Of a DNA stretch of 64,000 bases, positions 1-11,730 are shown one piece after another. Origin of the DNA: Boswellia sacra (lineage: Eukaryota; Streptophyta; Magnoliopsida; Sapindales; Burseraceae); contig SNVD02007458.1 of the NCBI GenBank assembly GCA_013180625.2, forward strand, positions 186,001 through 250,000, given 5' to 3'. The notes under the pieces are model-generated. The model had not been told where the DNA came from and searched no databases. It saw nothing but the letters and a program-made list of their open reading frames with translations. The position numbers and the translations under genes were made by a program. Position 1 is the first letter of the stretch; each line of letters opens with the position of its first letter.

Positions 1-835
1 ATCAATCATAGTAACTAAAACAGGAATTAAGATAAACTGCATACTACAAAAGAATAGTTAACTTTACTAATGACTATGGAGCGGTACTAACGCTTGTGTT
101 TTTCAGATACCATATTTCGGACCGTGTTCTAATTCGGCATGCAGCCTGTGGCTGACTACAGTACGGGTGACGTTGCTGCAGGAGACACATTTGCATGGAA
201 TACTGGAAGGTTAATTTGATGTACTTTATAAACTTTCATGTAAGACATAGACTAATTCTCTATTGAACGTAGTGTAATTAATTGACTAATCAAATGCAAA
301 AATGAGAGATTTGTAAGTAAATTGACAATTAAGTCTTGCTCATTAGTGACTCAAAATTAGAATAAATTAAAATAGAAGTATACATACGAATAAGCATAAT
401 TATTGTTGCTATTATCAACGGTGGTCTATAAAGAATATTTGTGTGGCCTCTTTTTGCAATATTATATCTTATGGAAGTTGTGTATAAAATTGCATGTATA
501 AATGAAATTATAAAACCCGTATATATTTCGTAAACAATTAAGTATCAAGCGTGCATGAAAACTAAATATCATAGTTTTTATTTTACTTCAACAAAATCTC
601 TTAATTACAAAGGTGTAAACCAAAACCCAATTAATTAAAAGTTCGGAATACATATTCTGCTCCAACATTACAACTTAAATGTTGGACTTAAATATAGTGT
701 TTCCAATGAGAAGTGATAAAACAAGAAAACTACATGCAAATTAAACCTTGACTACTTCTAAAATCTAGACTAACAATAACGAAAACTGCTGACTCAGAAT
801 TTCCACTGCATCTGCTGAGCATTTACTTGAAGCCG
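1..835. other. Non-coding flank downstream of kinase copy 1; local segmental duplicate
   Basis: I see no gene here. By eye, about 185-560 is a diverged copy of 11730-12440: the same order of short matches occurs, such as gcatgga...gaaggtt...catgtaag, then a cgtgcatg/agcatgga block followed by aactaaatatcata. Both stretches lie just downstream, in kinase orientation, of the two kinase relics, so the duplicated unit probably included the gene plus about 1 kb of 3' flank. Further partial copies lie near 27420-27640 and 31440-31720. Confidence 0.5.
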
Positions 836-1234
836 CTAACTAAGGATAACAAAGGGATTTAATTTCAGAGAGGAAAAGTCACACCACAGTGGTAGAGGTA
901 AGGAATCCGAAGGGCTCTCTGCTTCTAGGGCTTTTTCAACTTTACGCTCAACCGGGGGTGGAATTGTTGTGGTAATAACTTCACCAAGAAGGTAAGGATG
1001 GTTGAGCAGCATCTAAGCAGTCCATCGTTCTCTAGGATTTGTTGCAAAGCATTTCATCAAGAAATCTTTGCCCGCTGCAGACATATTATCCAGTATTGTT
1101 GGTGTCGCTTTCAAGACAGCGAGTTTAAACATGAATGTCTCAGCATCAAACCACCACATAGCCGGCTTCCCAGTAAACATCTCCACAACAATGCAACCAA
1201 GAGACCAAATAACCTCAATTTCACCCTCCGCAAC
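836..1234 (-). pseudogene. MAPKKK17/18-like protein kinase relic, copy 1, C-terminal half
   Basis: Read on the minus strand this is the C-terminal lobe of a plant MAPKKK (NPK1/MAPKKK17-18-type) kinase. It shows IWSLGCIVVEM (subdomain IX), then a GKDFLMKCF...NPRERWTA motif (subdomain XI), then a proline-rich tail ending at a TAG (836-838). An in-frame TAG directly after RERWTA (about 1014) is premature, because copy 2 has an Arg codon there. Three residues are also missing before IWSLG compared with copy 2. The reading frame stops at 1234, where retrotransposon A begins; the N-terminal half continues at 9582-10110. It is therefore one gene split by an insertion and then decayed. The family is intronless in other plants, which fits the unbroken reading here. 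Confidence 0.85.
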
Positions 1235-1608
1235 TGATGTAGCGTGACTTGGGGACTTCAATTTACTTAATTTAATTATTTATTTGTTTCCTAGTTTAAA
1301 TAGGATTTGAAGTATTTTAGTTAAGTATTTTAGGATATCAATAATTATTTACTTCTTAAAATAGGATTTCAAATATTTTAGGATATCAATTTCTTTAGGC
1401 TTAAGTTTGCTTAGCTATAAATAGGATTATCGTCAATTTATTGTGATAAGACTTTGATTAATAAAATTTCATAATTTCCTTTGGAAATATTTTGTTGTGG
1501 ATTTGACTTCTTCTGTAGATTTAGAAAACTCTCGTGGATTTGAGGGTAAAGCTCGTGGATTCGAACCACCTCAGCGTATTCGGTGTTTATCCTACCTCCG
1601 CTACATCA
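1235..1608 (+). repeat. 5' LTR of element A
   Basis: It starts TGATGTAGCG and ends CGCTACATCA, a perfect 10-bp terminal inverted repeat with TG...CA ends. It aligns to 9180-9581 throughout, sharing cttaatttaattattt, aggatatcaataattattt and gctataaataggat. The stretch near 1410-1440 (gctataaataggatt) looks like the TATA region. The primer-binding site follows at about 1611-1626 (tgttatcagagcca), which fits initiator Met-tRNA with one mismatch. Confidence 0.9.
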
Positions 1609-1904
1609 GTTGTTATCAGAGCCATCGTTCTGTGCCCCTCTTGGTTACCATATCCAATTAGCCTAAATACAAACCTTCAATCTCCATCAAATACCTTTCC
1701 ATCAAAAAACAAAAAAAAAATTCCATAACCCAATCATCCTCGCCTTTATTTCCCAAAAAAATCCAAAAAAAAAACCATAAAAGAAAGAAAAAAATTGTCG
1801 TAGCCTAGCCTCCACGCGCACGGCCTTTACATTCTCGGCACCAATTACTACCGCCTCCAGCCATCGATCTCCAGCCACCACCGTCTCAGGAGAACCACCT
1901 CAAT
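1609..1904 (+). other. Leader of element A up to the insertion point of element B
   Basis: This untranslated leader starts with an iMet-type primer-binding site and runs through an A-rich stretch (1690-1800) into a C-rich stretch. It is cut at 1904 by element B and resumes at 7034. TCAAT at 1900-1904 and 7034-7038 is the target duplication of B. Confidence 0.75.
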
Positions 1905-2223
1905 TGATGCAGAACCGATGTAGCTGGTTGAAGAATGCCATGTCACAGTCTATTATTTTCTACTTTATGCATTCCTATTTCTTTGATATTTTACTTTATG
2001 CAGTTTGTCGTTTTTTGCCTAAAAGAGATTGAGGTTAAACGCATCGTTTTGTCTTTTACACAAGTCAGATTTTACAAAAACCAATTGTGTGTTGGGACTG
2101 AATACAATCTTGATGAATATTCTAGTATATTTTTTCTGGAAATATTGAATACAAATTCTCTACAGAACGCACGAACACTTCGTGCTCCAGAGCTTCCTTC
2201 ATTTCAATTGACCCACTGCATCA
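1905..2223 (+). repeat. 5' LTR of element B
   Basis: Its ends are TGATGCAG and CTGCATCA, which form an inverted repeat. It is the same length (319 bp) as 6715-7033 and nearly identical. The short ORF at 1935-2261 lies mostly in LTR and is not a gene. Confidence 0.92.
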
Positions 2224-2257
2224 AAACTGGTATTAGAGCTCTGTTTCTTCCAGGGCA

Positions 2258-3524
2258 ATGACTGGAAATGATGGAGGAGGAGGTCACCATGTCGACAACG
2301 CAGATTTCGACGTGCAGGCCCTACGAGTGGCAGTCACCTCACTGGAACAGAAATTTGATGCACTTTCTTTAGATGTGCAACAAATCCTTGAAGTAGTGGG
2401 TGGCAGTGGTGAAGCTGATAATCGAAGACCCAGACAACGAACTAATCGGTGCAACACTCATGGGTCTCCAATGGGTGTTCGATTTCAACAGAGAGCCCGA
2501 TGATATAAACAACCTAATCTATTGGATGATGTTAATTCCGATCATGGTGATTTGCATGGGCGACGTCATTATATATCCAATCCTGAAACTGATGAAGAAG
2601 ATGACAACCAGTTCCATGAAGAAACCAGGTATGCCAAACAGCATCATCGCACTCATGAGTACAAACTCAAGTTTGACATCCCTTATTTTAATGGCTATAT
2701 GCATATTGAAGATTTTTTGGACTGGATTAAATCTGTTGAGACCTTTTTTTAGTGTATGGATATACCATATGTTCAACAAGTAAAACTTGTTGTCTGTAAG
2801 CTTAAGGGAGGAGCATCTGCCTGGTGGGAGCAACTCTAAGCTCACCGTCGTCGAGATGGAAAACGACCTATTCAGTCTTGGAAACGAATGAAACAATTGA
2901 TGAAAGATTGGTTCCTTCCTACTGATTATGATCAAATCCTCTTTCAACAATACCAAACTTGTCAGCAATGTGCTCGCTCTGTTAGCGAATATACAGAAGA
3001 GTTTTACGGGCTCAATGCCCGAATTGATGTTCGTGAATCTGAGAGACAACAAGTGGCTAGGTATTTAAGGGGGCTGAAAGACGTTATCCGTGACCAGTTG
3101 TCATTGCAATCTATTTGGCGATTATTAGAAGCTGTCAATTTGGCTTATAAGGTTGAAAGTAATTTTTCTAGGGTCTCAAATCGAAGTTCATTTGGTCGTA
3201 GAGGACAATCTGATAGTCCTTATGAAAAAACTGCCTCCTCTATTTCCCAGCAACCTAGTTCTCAACAACACTTGACAGAATCAGCTCCAAGTAGTAGTAA
3301 AGCAAGTGGGAAAACCCCTTTACAATATGCCAAAACAAATCCTTATGCTCGTCCACTTCCACTTTGGTGTTATCGATGTAACCAACATAGACATAGGTCT
3401 AACAAATGCCCCCAAAGAAAATCAGTGAATATTGTAGATGAAGATGAGCAAAGAAATGTTGAATATAATGAGTATGATGGTGCTGAGTTAGTAGAGGGTG
3501 ATGAAGGGGATCCGCTTGTTTGTA
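2258..3524 (+). pseudogene. gag of element B (broken)
   Basis: An ATG at 2258, 35 bp after the LTR, opens a gag with a coiled N-terminus (EQKFDALSLDVQQILEVV). After a frameshift near 2500 comes the conserved retrotransposon gag core, with HIEDFLDWI and a GGASAWWEQL motif interrupted by stops near 2750 and 2839. It then runs open from about 2888 through a Ser/Gln-rich stretch to a CCHC zinc knuckle (CYRCNQHRHRSNKC, spacing CX2CX4HX4C, near 3369). The knuckle binds packaged RNA in this family. At least three lesions are visible. Confidence 0.88.
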
Positions 3525-3559
3525 TTGTCCAGAAAGTTTTACTATCTCACCAACAAGAT

Positions 3560-6500
3560 TCTTCACAAAGGCATTCTATTTTTAGGACCCGTTGCACCAT
3601 TCAGAAGAAGGTTTGTGATGTTATAATTGATAGTGGCAGCTGCAAAAACATAGTTTGAAAGTCTTTGGTGAAGGCCTTCAATCTCATCACAAAAAAGCAC
3701 CCTCGACCCTACAAAATAGGCTGGATTAAAAAAGAGTCTGAGACTCGGGTCAGTCAACTTTGTCAGGTTCCTTTTTCTATTGGAAAATATTATCAAGATG
3801 AGATATTATGTGATGTTGTTGATGTGGATGCATGCCACATTTTACTTAGGCGTCCATGGCAATTTGATGTAGATGCATTACACAAAGGGAAAGACAATAG
3901 TTATATCTTCCAGTGGAAAGAAAAGAATATTGTATTGCTGCCACTTATTCAAAAAATGCCAATATCTTCAAAACCGACCCTGTATACATTCTCTAGACCT
4001 GAGTTCTATTCTGTGGTTAAACAAAGTGAAATAATCATGGCTTTGTTAACTAAACGGAGCCCCCACTGAGAGACTTGTATTCTCCATGTTATTGAGGAAC
4101 TATTGGTAGCATTTTCTGACTTAAATCTAGATGATTTACCTAAAGGTCTTCCCCCCATGCGCAACATACAACATCAAATAGACTTTGTTCTTGGGTCCAA
4201 TTTACCCAATCTTCCATATTACCGAATAAGCCTAAAAGAACATGAGATTCTTCAAGGCATTGTGGATGAATTAGTAGCCAAACAATTGGTGCGAGTAAGC
4301 CTCAGTCCTTGCACTGTTTCAGCCCTATTGGTTCCTAAGAAAGACGAAAGTTGGTGGATATGTGTTGATAGTCGGGCGATAAATAAGATCACTGTAAGTA
4401 TTGTTTTCCTATTCCCCGCCTTGAGGATATGTTGGATAAATTGGAAAGGTCTCAATTCATTTCAAAATTGGATTTGAAGAGTGGATATCATCAAATCCGA
4501 ATCAAGCAAGGGGATAAATGGAAAACAGCGTTCAAGCCGCGAGAAGGCCTCTTTGAATGGCAGGTTATGCCCTTTGGATTGTGTAACGCTCCTAGGACCT
4601 TCATGCGCCTTATGAATGAGGTTCTGAAGCCTTTCATTGGGCTATTTGCAGTGGTTTACTTTGACGACATCTTGATTTACAGCCCCTCCGAAGAAGCACA
4701 CTTGGAGTTCTTGAAGCATTATGGACCAACAAGTTATTCCTAAATATCAAAAAGTGTGAGTTCCTCACTAGACAGGTTCTGTTTTTGGGATTTCTTATCA
4801 GTGGATAGGCTATTCATGTTGATGAAAAAAAATTCAAAGTATTCGAGACTGGCCTACTCCAACCACAATCCATGAAGTTCAAAGCTTCCATGGCTTAGCA
4901 ACCTTTTATAGGCGTTTTATTCAAAATTTTAGCACCATTGTTGCTCCGATTACAAACTGCTTGAAGAAAGGAAAGTTTAATTGGGGAACAAAGCAAGATA
5001 TCAGCTTTGCATTGATTAATGACAAGCTTAGTTCTTCACCTATTCTCACCCTCCCAAATTTTGACCATGTTTTTGAAGTGGAAACTGATGCATGTATGAT
5101 AGGGAGTGGTGCTGTCCTAACACAAGAAGGCAAGCCAATTGAGTTCTTCAATGAGAAACTCAATGATAGGCGACAAAAATGGACAACATATGAATAAGAG
5201 CTCTATGCTATTGTGAGGGCTTTACAACATTGGGACCATTATTTGATACAAAAGGAATTTATACTCCATTGTGACCATCAAGCTCTTAAATACATGAATT
5301 CTCAAAAAAACTCAGCCGGATGCATGCTAGGTGGGTACTTTTCCTCCAAAAGTTCACTTTTCTTTTTAAGCATAGAGCTGGTCAAATGAACAAAGTAGCC
5401 GATGCTTTGAGTCATCGTGCCAATTTGCTTGTTACTCTCTAATCTGAAATCACAGATTTTGATTCTTTGAAGGAGTAGTATGAATCGATGATGACTTTAG
5501 CACTATATGGGCAAGATGTATTCAACCTTTTGCCTCGGGTGATTTCCATATACAGCAGGGGTTCTTATTTAAAGGAAACCAATTGTGTATCCCTAAAACA
5601 TCATTGAGAGAACAATTAATTAGAGAATTGCATTCAGGGGGACTTGCAGCTCATACCGGCAAGGATAAAACCATCTTTGCCATTATGGATCATTTCTATT
5701 GGCCACAGATGCGTCGTGACATTACCAATTTTGTAGAACGATGTGGTATTTGTCAAGCAACTAAGGGTCACTCTCAAAACACAGGGTTGTACGCTCCTTT
5801 GCCAGTTCCAGAGAACATTTAGGAAGACATTAGTATGGATTTTGTGTTGGGCTTACCTTTAACCCAAAGAAGGAAGGATTCTATCTTTGTTGTTGTGGAC
5901 AGGTTTTCTAAAGTGGCCCACTTCATTCCATGTAGGAAAACTACCGATGCTTGCAACATTGCCAATATATACTTTCAGGAAGTTGTTAAACTCCATGGCA
6001 TTCCCAAGTCAATCACTTCTGATCGTGATGTCAAGTTTGTTAGCCACTTTTGGCGTGTTCTGTGGAAGAAATTTGATACTGTTTTGACACTTAGCAGTGC
6101 TTACCATCCCCAAACTGATGGTCAAATGGAGGTGGGTAATCGAACATTAGAATCCATGATCCGAAGCATCGCTGGAGATAAAATGAAGATGCGGGACCTT
6201 GCTCTAGCTTAAGCAGAATTTGCTTTCAACAATATTGTCAACAGATCCATTGAAAAAGCCCCTTTTGCAATTGTTTACACTAAAGTTCCATCCTCCACTG
6301 TGGAGCTGATTGGTATTCCTCAATGCAAAAGTAAATATGCTGAGAGATTTGCTGAACAAATTCATCAACTTCACCAAGAGGTTAAACAAAAACTTGAGGA
6401 TTCCAACTCCCATTATAAAGCTGCTGCTAACAAACATCGTCGTGAGAAATTGTTTAAGGAAGGTGACTTGGTCATGGTCCATCTCAAAAGCATCGTTATC

Positions 6501-6692
6501 CAGCTGGTACGTATCATAAGCTCTAAGCTAAAAAGATAGGCCCTTTTCGTATCACAAAAAAGCTTGGTGACAATGCATATGTTGTTGATCTTCCATCCCA
6601 TATGAAGATCTCTAATACCTTCAATGTCAAGGACATTTTTGAATATTTTCCTCCAGATAATGCGGCCGTTCTTAAAGAAAACTTGAGGTCGA
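3560..6692 (+). pseudogene. pol of element B: protease, RT, RNase H, integrase (broken)
   Basis: Domains follow in Ty3/gypsy order. The aspartic protease has a DSG motif near 3631, followed at once by a stop. The RT has LVPKKDESWW (near 4330), [16 protein letters not shown] (near 4460), MPFGLCNAP and the catalytic YFDDILIYS (near 4660). RNase H has [13 protein letters not shown] (near 5080). The integrase has an HHCC finger (near 5690-5750) and catalytic Asp residues in VVVDRFSKV and TSDRDVKF, with the Glu in [13 protein letters not shown]-terminal tail with KLGDNAYVVDLP ends near 6690. Stops interrupt it at about 3657, 4067, 4741, 5196 and 5820, with frameshifts near 4400 and 4730. Confidence 0.9.
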
Positions 6693-6714
6693 GTTCTTCC
6701 AAAGTAGGGGAGAT

Positions 6715-7033
6715 TGATGCAGAACCTATGTAGCTGGTTGAAGAATGTCGTGTCATAGTCTATTATTTTCTACTTTATGCATTCCTATTCCTTTGATATT
6801 TTACTTTATGCAGTTTGTCGATTTCTGTCTAAAAGAGATTGAGGTTAAACGCATCGTTTTGTCTTTTACACAAGTCAGATTGTACAAAAACCAATTGGGT
6901 GCTAGGACTGAATACAATCTTGATGAATATTCTAGTATATTTTTTCTGTAAATATTGAATACAAATTCTCTGCATAACGCACAAACACATCGTGCTCCAG
7001 AGCTTCCTTCATTCCAATTGACCCACTGCATCA
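6715..7033 (+). repeat. 3' LTR of element B
   Basis: It follows the purine tract at 6701-6714, begins TGATGCAG, ends CTGCATCA, and is followed by the second TCAAT (7034-7038). It differs from the 5' LTR by scattered substitutions only, so the lengths match. Confidence 0.92.
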
Positions 7034-7339
7034 TCAATCCAAAGCCGCCACCCTCCTCCACCATGAAATCCACCAGATTCCAGCGAGGTCAAGTCACTCT
7101 CCACCTCCCAATCACTCCCCTCTTGGCCAATCTACATAGCCCAAAGGAAATTAACTTGTTTTGTTCACAGAAGGAGTCACAATTGAATTGGCTTGAAAGT
7201 GATCACGTGCAAAATCTATTATGGTGCCTCAGGTTTGAATTGTGTCAACTTGCTTCCTAAAAAGATTGCGAGGTGGTCCTAATCCTTTGAAAATTTTACA
7301 CAATAGCCTTTTTGCAAGTTTGTGTGTTTAAGTGAGAAA

Positions 7340-8999
7340 ATGGCTTCGAATAGTCATTCCAAGGATCAAAGGCAGCCACCAAATCAACTTGTGACCAATG
7401 TAATATTCTAAGAGTCCCAAGAAAGCATGCGACAACTTGTTACAGATTGTATTGATAATTCGGCGGTGCAAATTGGTACAACACTTATCAATGCATTGCG
7501 TCATTTAACTGATCAAAATATTGTGATTGATCCAAATAGACATGTTGAGAACTAAGCTTTGAGTATTCATACTGATCACCCTAGAGCCAATCCAAGACAA
7601 GTAGCACGTGATGATTTTACAGGTAAGGAAGATGAAGATTTGGCTTTACAAGGAGAAAAAAATGAATGGTGCTCAAGTGAGTATCGCATGAAAATAGAGC
7701 TACCATCATTCAATGGGCAGTTGGGCATTGAAGATTTTCTTGATTAGGTTATTGAAGTTGAAAGATTCTTTAAGTATATGGGCATTAAGGAAGAAAAGAA
7801 AGTTAAGCTTGTGGCTTACAAGCTAAAATGAGGTGCTTCAGTTTGGTGGGATCAACTGCAAGTTTCTTGATTTCATCAAGGGGAAAAAAAAATTGATCAT
7901 GGCATCGTATGAAGCAATTGATGAGACCTAAATTTCTTCCTTTGGATTATGATCAAATTCTCTACAACAAGTATCAAAATTTTCGTCAAGGCTTAAGGTT
8001 TACCTCTGAATATACTAATGAGTTACAACGACTTCATGCTCAACTTGATATTTCAAGAAACCTGATGGTCACTCAATTACAAGATTTATGGGAGGCCTAT
8101 GTTCCAATATACATGAGCAAGCTACTTTATATTCTTTTTATACTCTTTGAAGGTGCAATTCAATTGGCTTCAAGGGTCGAATCACAACTTAACAAGAGGC
8201 GAGTCCGAATCAATCACCACAAAAGTTAGCTGATGATATGCCATCTCATGAACCTCAATTGAATAAGGGAAAAGGTCTCATGAAAGCTCCAAATGTTGCT
8301 CCTAGCCAACAAGTTGTCAAGGCAAGTTCCAACAATCCTCATGCTCCTCCACGTGGTAACAAGTGTTATAGATGTGATGAGACTGGCCACTGCTCCAACA
8401 ATTGCCCTAAACATCAATCAGTTAACTTAACCACATATAAGGATGAGGAAGACTCTGATGATAATGTTGAAGTAGTGTACAGGGATGAAGGAATTTCTTT
8501 GGTGATTGAACAAGTGATGCGTATACCATGTAGTAAAGAAGAAGCACAAAGACATGGGATCTTTAGTTCTCATTGCATAGTAAAAGATAGAGTGTGTGAC
8601 CTCATCCTTGACAAGAGTAGTAATGAGAATTATGTTTCTAAAACTATGGTTGACAAGCTACAGTTGCCTATCCACATCCATCCTTTGACCTCTGAAATTG
8701 GCTGGCTTAAGGATGATGGGAAATACAAGATAAAGGTAACAAAGCAATGTCGAGTTCCTTTTTCAATAGGGCAAATTTATGAGGATGAAATTCTTTGCAA
8801 TGTTGTTGATATGGATGCTTGTCACATGATACTTGGAAGGCCTTGGCAGTATGATTTAGATGTGACTTATCATGGTAGAGATAATACATTTTCATTCTTC
8901 AAAGATGGGAAACAATTGTTCTTCCACCTATTAAATATGAGTTTAAGAAATATGCTAGTGGGTCTAAAACTTCTACAATTGAAGGTCGTTCTTTCCTAG
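7340..8999 (+). pseudogene. gag-protease reading frame of element A (broken)
   Basis: The ATG at 7340 opens a gag related to that of element B, with shared blocks LPSFNGQLGIEDFLD and GASVWWDQLQ followed by MKQLM...FLPLDYDQILY. Stops occur near 7408, 7555, 7745, 7829 and 7868. A CCHC knuckle (CYRCDETGHCSNNC) lies near 8365. The protease segment follows, but its active site reads LILDKSS instead of the usual DSG, so it is inactive. It continues through DACHMILGRPWQYD and ends at 8999. Only a short tail separates this from the 3' LTR, and no RT or integrase remnant was seen in it. Confidence 0.85.
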
Positions 9000-9179
9000 T
9001 TCTTCTTATCAGTCAAAGTCATAGGCAATCTCGCTCTAAAGCCAAAGGAAATTGGAGGAAGCAACAGTCCAAACAATCCAAGCATTTCTGGAAGCCCAAA
9101 CGAGTTGAAGCTATTGGATACAAATTTCATTCTCTAGATAAGCGAGCTCGAGGATCAGCTCTTTTGAAAATGGGGAGTC

Positions 9180-9581
9180 TTATGTAGCATGACTTGGAGA
9201 TTTCAAGTTACTTAATTTAATTATTTTTTTGTTTCCTAGTTTAAACATTATTTGAAATATTTTAGTCATGTATTTTAGGATATCAATAATTATTTGCTTC
9301 CTAGTTAAAATAGGATTTCAAATATTTTAGAATATCAATTTCTTTAGGCTTCAGTTTGCTTAGCTATAAATAGGATTGTCATCAATTTATTTTGATAAGA
9401 CTTTGATTAATAAAATTTCATAATTTCCTTTTAAAATATTTTGTCGTGGATTCAACTTCTTCCATGGATTTGGAAAGCTCGCGTGGATCCGAGGGTAATG
9501 CTCATGGATTCGAGCATCGTTCGTGGATTCAAAGAGCCCCACCGAAGCTTATTTGGTATTTACCCTACCTCTGCTACCTCA
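9180..9581 (+). repeat. 3' LTR of element A
   Basis: It aligns to 1235-1608 but is 28 bp longer, mainly near its 3' end, where gtggatt-like words are repeated. The first bases read TTATGTAGC, so the expected TG has mutated; the end is CTACCTCA followed by the target duplication GCAAC. A purine-rich tract (gaaaatggggag) precedes it at about 9165-9177. Confidence 0.88.
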
Positions 9582-10110
9582 GCAACGGACTCAAGAGACA
9601 TGTAAAGAGGCATACTATGAAACCTAAACTTATAACAATTTCCATACAACAATTGATCTAAAGGTTCTTTTGCTAATCCAAGATCAGTGATTTTATCCTT
9701 ACTTATCCCCTCAACTTGCAAAGGAAAAACGAGGATATTTTCAGGTTCATATCACAATGCACATAACCATTTGCATGGATACTACAAAGACCCTTTAGTA
9801 TAGTGCGAGTATAGCGTTCAATCTCACCTTCTCACAAACGACCCCCCGCGACTTCTCATCAAATCCTGTAGCGTACCTCCTGGTGCTTACTCAAGAAGGA
9901 GATTAAACATAAATCCTTGGTCATTCTCCAAAGTTATATCTCCCTCGAAACAACTCACAATCTCCTCCGATGAACCGGCTAGACTCTAAAGAATTCTAGT
10001 TTCTTTATGCAACGAGAAGGCATCTTGTAATCTTGTAGACTTCACGACTACGTATGGAGTTGGGATGATAGGAATGGCAAGATCGACGACACGGTATGAT
10101 CCTTCATCTA
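9582..10110 (-). pseudogene. MAPKKK17/18-like protein kinase relic, copy 1, N-terminal half
   Basis: On the minus strand this carries the N-terminal lobe and catalytic loop of the kinase whose C-terminal half is at 836-1234. Recognisable are AIPIIPTP...VVVKSTR (the invariant Lys), LENDQGFMFNLLLE-stop-APGGTLQDL, HANGYVHCD for the catalytic HRD, ITDLGLAKEP (DFG mutated to DLG), and YMSLESVA in place of MSPES. Several stops and frameshifts are present. It ends exactly at the target duplication of element A. It is less well preserved than copy 2. Confidence 0.82.
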
Positions 10111-11730
10111 ATTTCATAGTACTCTTAATTTATTTACATCTAACAAGTTTCCAAAATACATTTCTAATAGGATTTTACATGTAGGCTGCCACATCGGGTT
10201 ATAGACTTTGGGTTGTATATGGATTGTAAGTCTAATATTGTTGTAATAAATATATATATTACCCTTAGTAAAGCAAGATATAATGAATCTAAACCTTTAA
10301 CTATGTATAAGTGTACAATTTTTAAGGGTGTGTGATCTTAATATTTTCAAATTTTCATGCTTTAAAACAATTCAAACCAACACCAACTACATATATAAGA
10401 AACAATATATATAAAAAAAGAAAGAGACTCAATTCAATCATAATTCTTCAATAATGTCTTCATATTATGCCACAAAAATAATAAATTATTAAAGTTATTT
10501 GACCACACACCCAATTTTTTATCAATAAAATTCAATTTCAAAATGCATATGATTTTACATTGAAAATAAGGGAGAGATTAGAAAACAAAAAAAAAATGCA
10601 CGCACAAACAAACACAAAAACTGACACGCACATGCACAATAATTCCTTTAACTTTTGACCAGTTTCAAAGTTTTGTAGATGATGAAATATATTCTAATAA
10701 TGCTATAAAATTTTAACTGCAATTAATTTTTTTTTTTTTATAAAATCTGCAATCTTTCTAAGTTTTGTCTCTTTAAAACGTAAAAATTATTTAGCAAATA
10801 TGACATTGATTAACATCAAGATATATATTATAAATAGATGCTGCTGTTTTGCCAGACGTGGAGGTTTTATTTTCGAATCACCATTAAAATTCTCTTCCAA
10901 CAATGAATGGTGCATCTAACACTGATGATACTACCTCCGCTGAGTAGATCGCTCTGATTAGCAATCACTTTCCAAACACCTAGATTTGCTAGTGGCTGGC
11001 GACAACCCTCAGTCAAAAACAAGCTTTTTTAGAAATTTGTTATTTTTTTATTTTTGTAAAATATAAACATTGCAATTTTTTTAAAGTGTTTAAAAATAAT
11101 ATATTATTTATAATTAATTCTAAAATAATTTAATCAATCATTTGAATAAGGTTATTTTAGGACACATAAAAAGATATACAAAGTTATCTTAGTAATTTAA
11201 TATATTATTGCCTGAGGAAACCAAGTTTCCACCCAATCTAGAGAGGAAATCAAGTTATCAAAATTTTAGGAAATTGAGTTGTCTACAATCCACTTTTCTT
11301 AGAGTGTTTTCGAACGGAAACCACTTTCCTTTCCCCCATGTTTTACAGGAACCGAACACCTATTTACAGTAAAGATTAAGTGAGATGGAGTCCAAAAGGA
11401 AATTGAGAGTTGAAACTTAGAGGAAAAAGATGAAGATTATATTGGAGAAAAGCGAAGAAATCAAGGTCTTAAAATTTAATGGCATTTCTGCAATTAATAT
11501 AATGATAATTTTGTAATTACTAGTTAAGTATATATATTCAACCCGGCCTAACCCACAAATAGCTTTGCCCATATTGCCTGTAACTTTTGATTGAATTTTA
11601 ATTATTTTTAATTTAATGTAAATAAGGAATGGTGGTAAGCTTTTTAGGCCCAATAGCTCACTCGATCAATTGATCAATTTTTATTATTATATTTTTTTTT
11701 ACCCAAATTAGAGGACACACATTTGATGCC
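10111..11730. other. AT-rich intergenic stretch
   Basis: No gene is supported. A short stretch at about 10900-11030 reads as a broken peptide starting MNGASNTDDTTSAE followed by a stop; I do not recognise it. A run of t (10727-10739) and general AT-richness are the only other marked features. Confidence 0.5.

Larger units (their letters stand above)
1905..7033 (+). mobile_element. Ty3/gypsy LTR retrotransposon B, nested in element A
   Basis: Two 319-bp LTRs (1905-2223, 6715-7033) bound an interior in the order gag, protease, RT, RNase H, integrase, which is the Ty3/gypsy order. The target duplication is TCAAT on both sides. The primer-binding site tggtattagagct starts at 2228 (iMet type), and the polypurine tract aaagtaggggagat is at 6701-6714. 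By eye the two LTRs differ at about 18 of 319 positions. Coding regions carry many stops and frameshifts, so the copy cannot act by itself. No chromodomain was recognised. Confidence 0.95.
1235..9581 (+). mobile_element. LTR retrotransposon A: gag-protease only, inserted in kinase copy 1
   Basis: The 5' LTR (1235-1608) and 3' LTR (9180-9581) flank an interior with a primer-binding site, a gag with zinc knuckle, and a degenerate protease. No reverse transcriptase, RNase H or integrase belongs to it. The target duplication is GCAAC at 1230-1234 and 9582-9586, and kinase sequence reads across both sides. Element B (1905-7033) is nested in its leader. The gag resembles that of B, a Ty3/gypsy type. 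What is seen matches the described TR-GAG class of gag-only, non-autonomous LTR elements; an internally deleted full-length element is the alternative. Confidence 0.9.

Noticed and set aside
998..1237. Plus-strand ORF over the kinase relic
   Set aside because: It is the antisense shadow of the minus-strand kinase frame, which has clear kinase motifs.
2519..3052. 177-residue minus-strand ORF in element B
   Set aside because: It lies opposite the gag coding sequence and has no recognisable motif.
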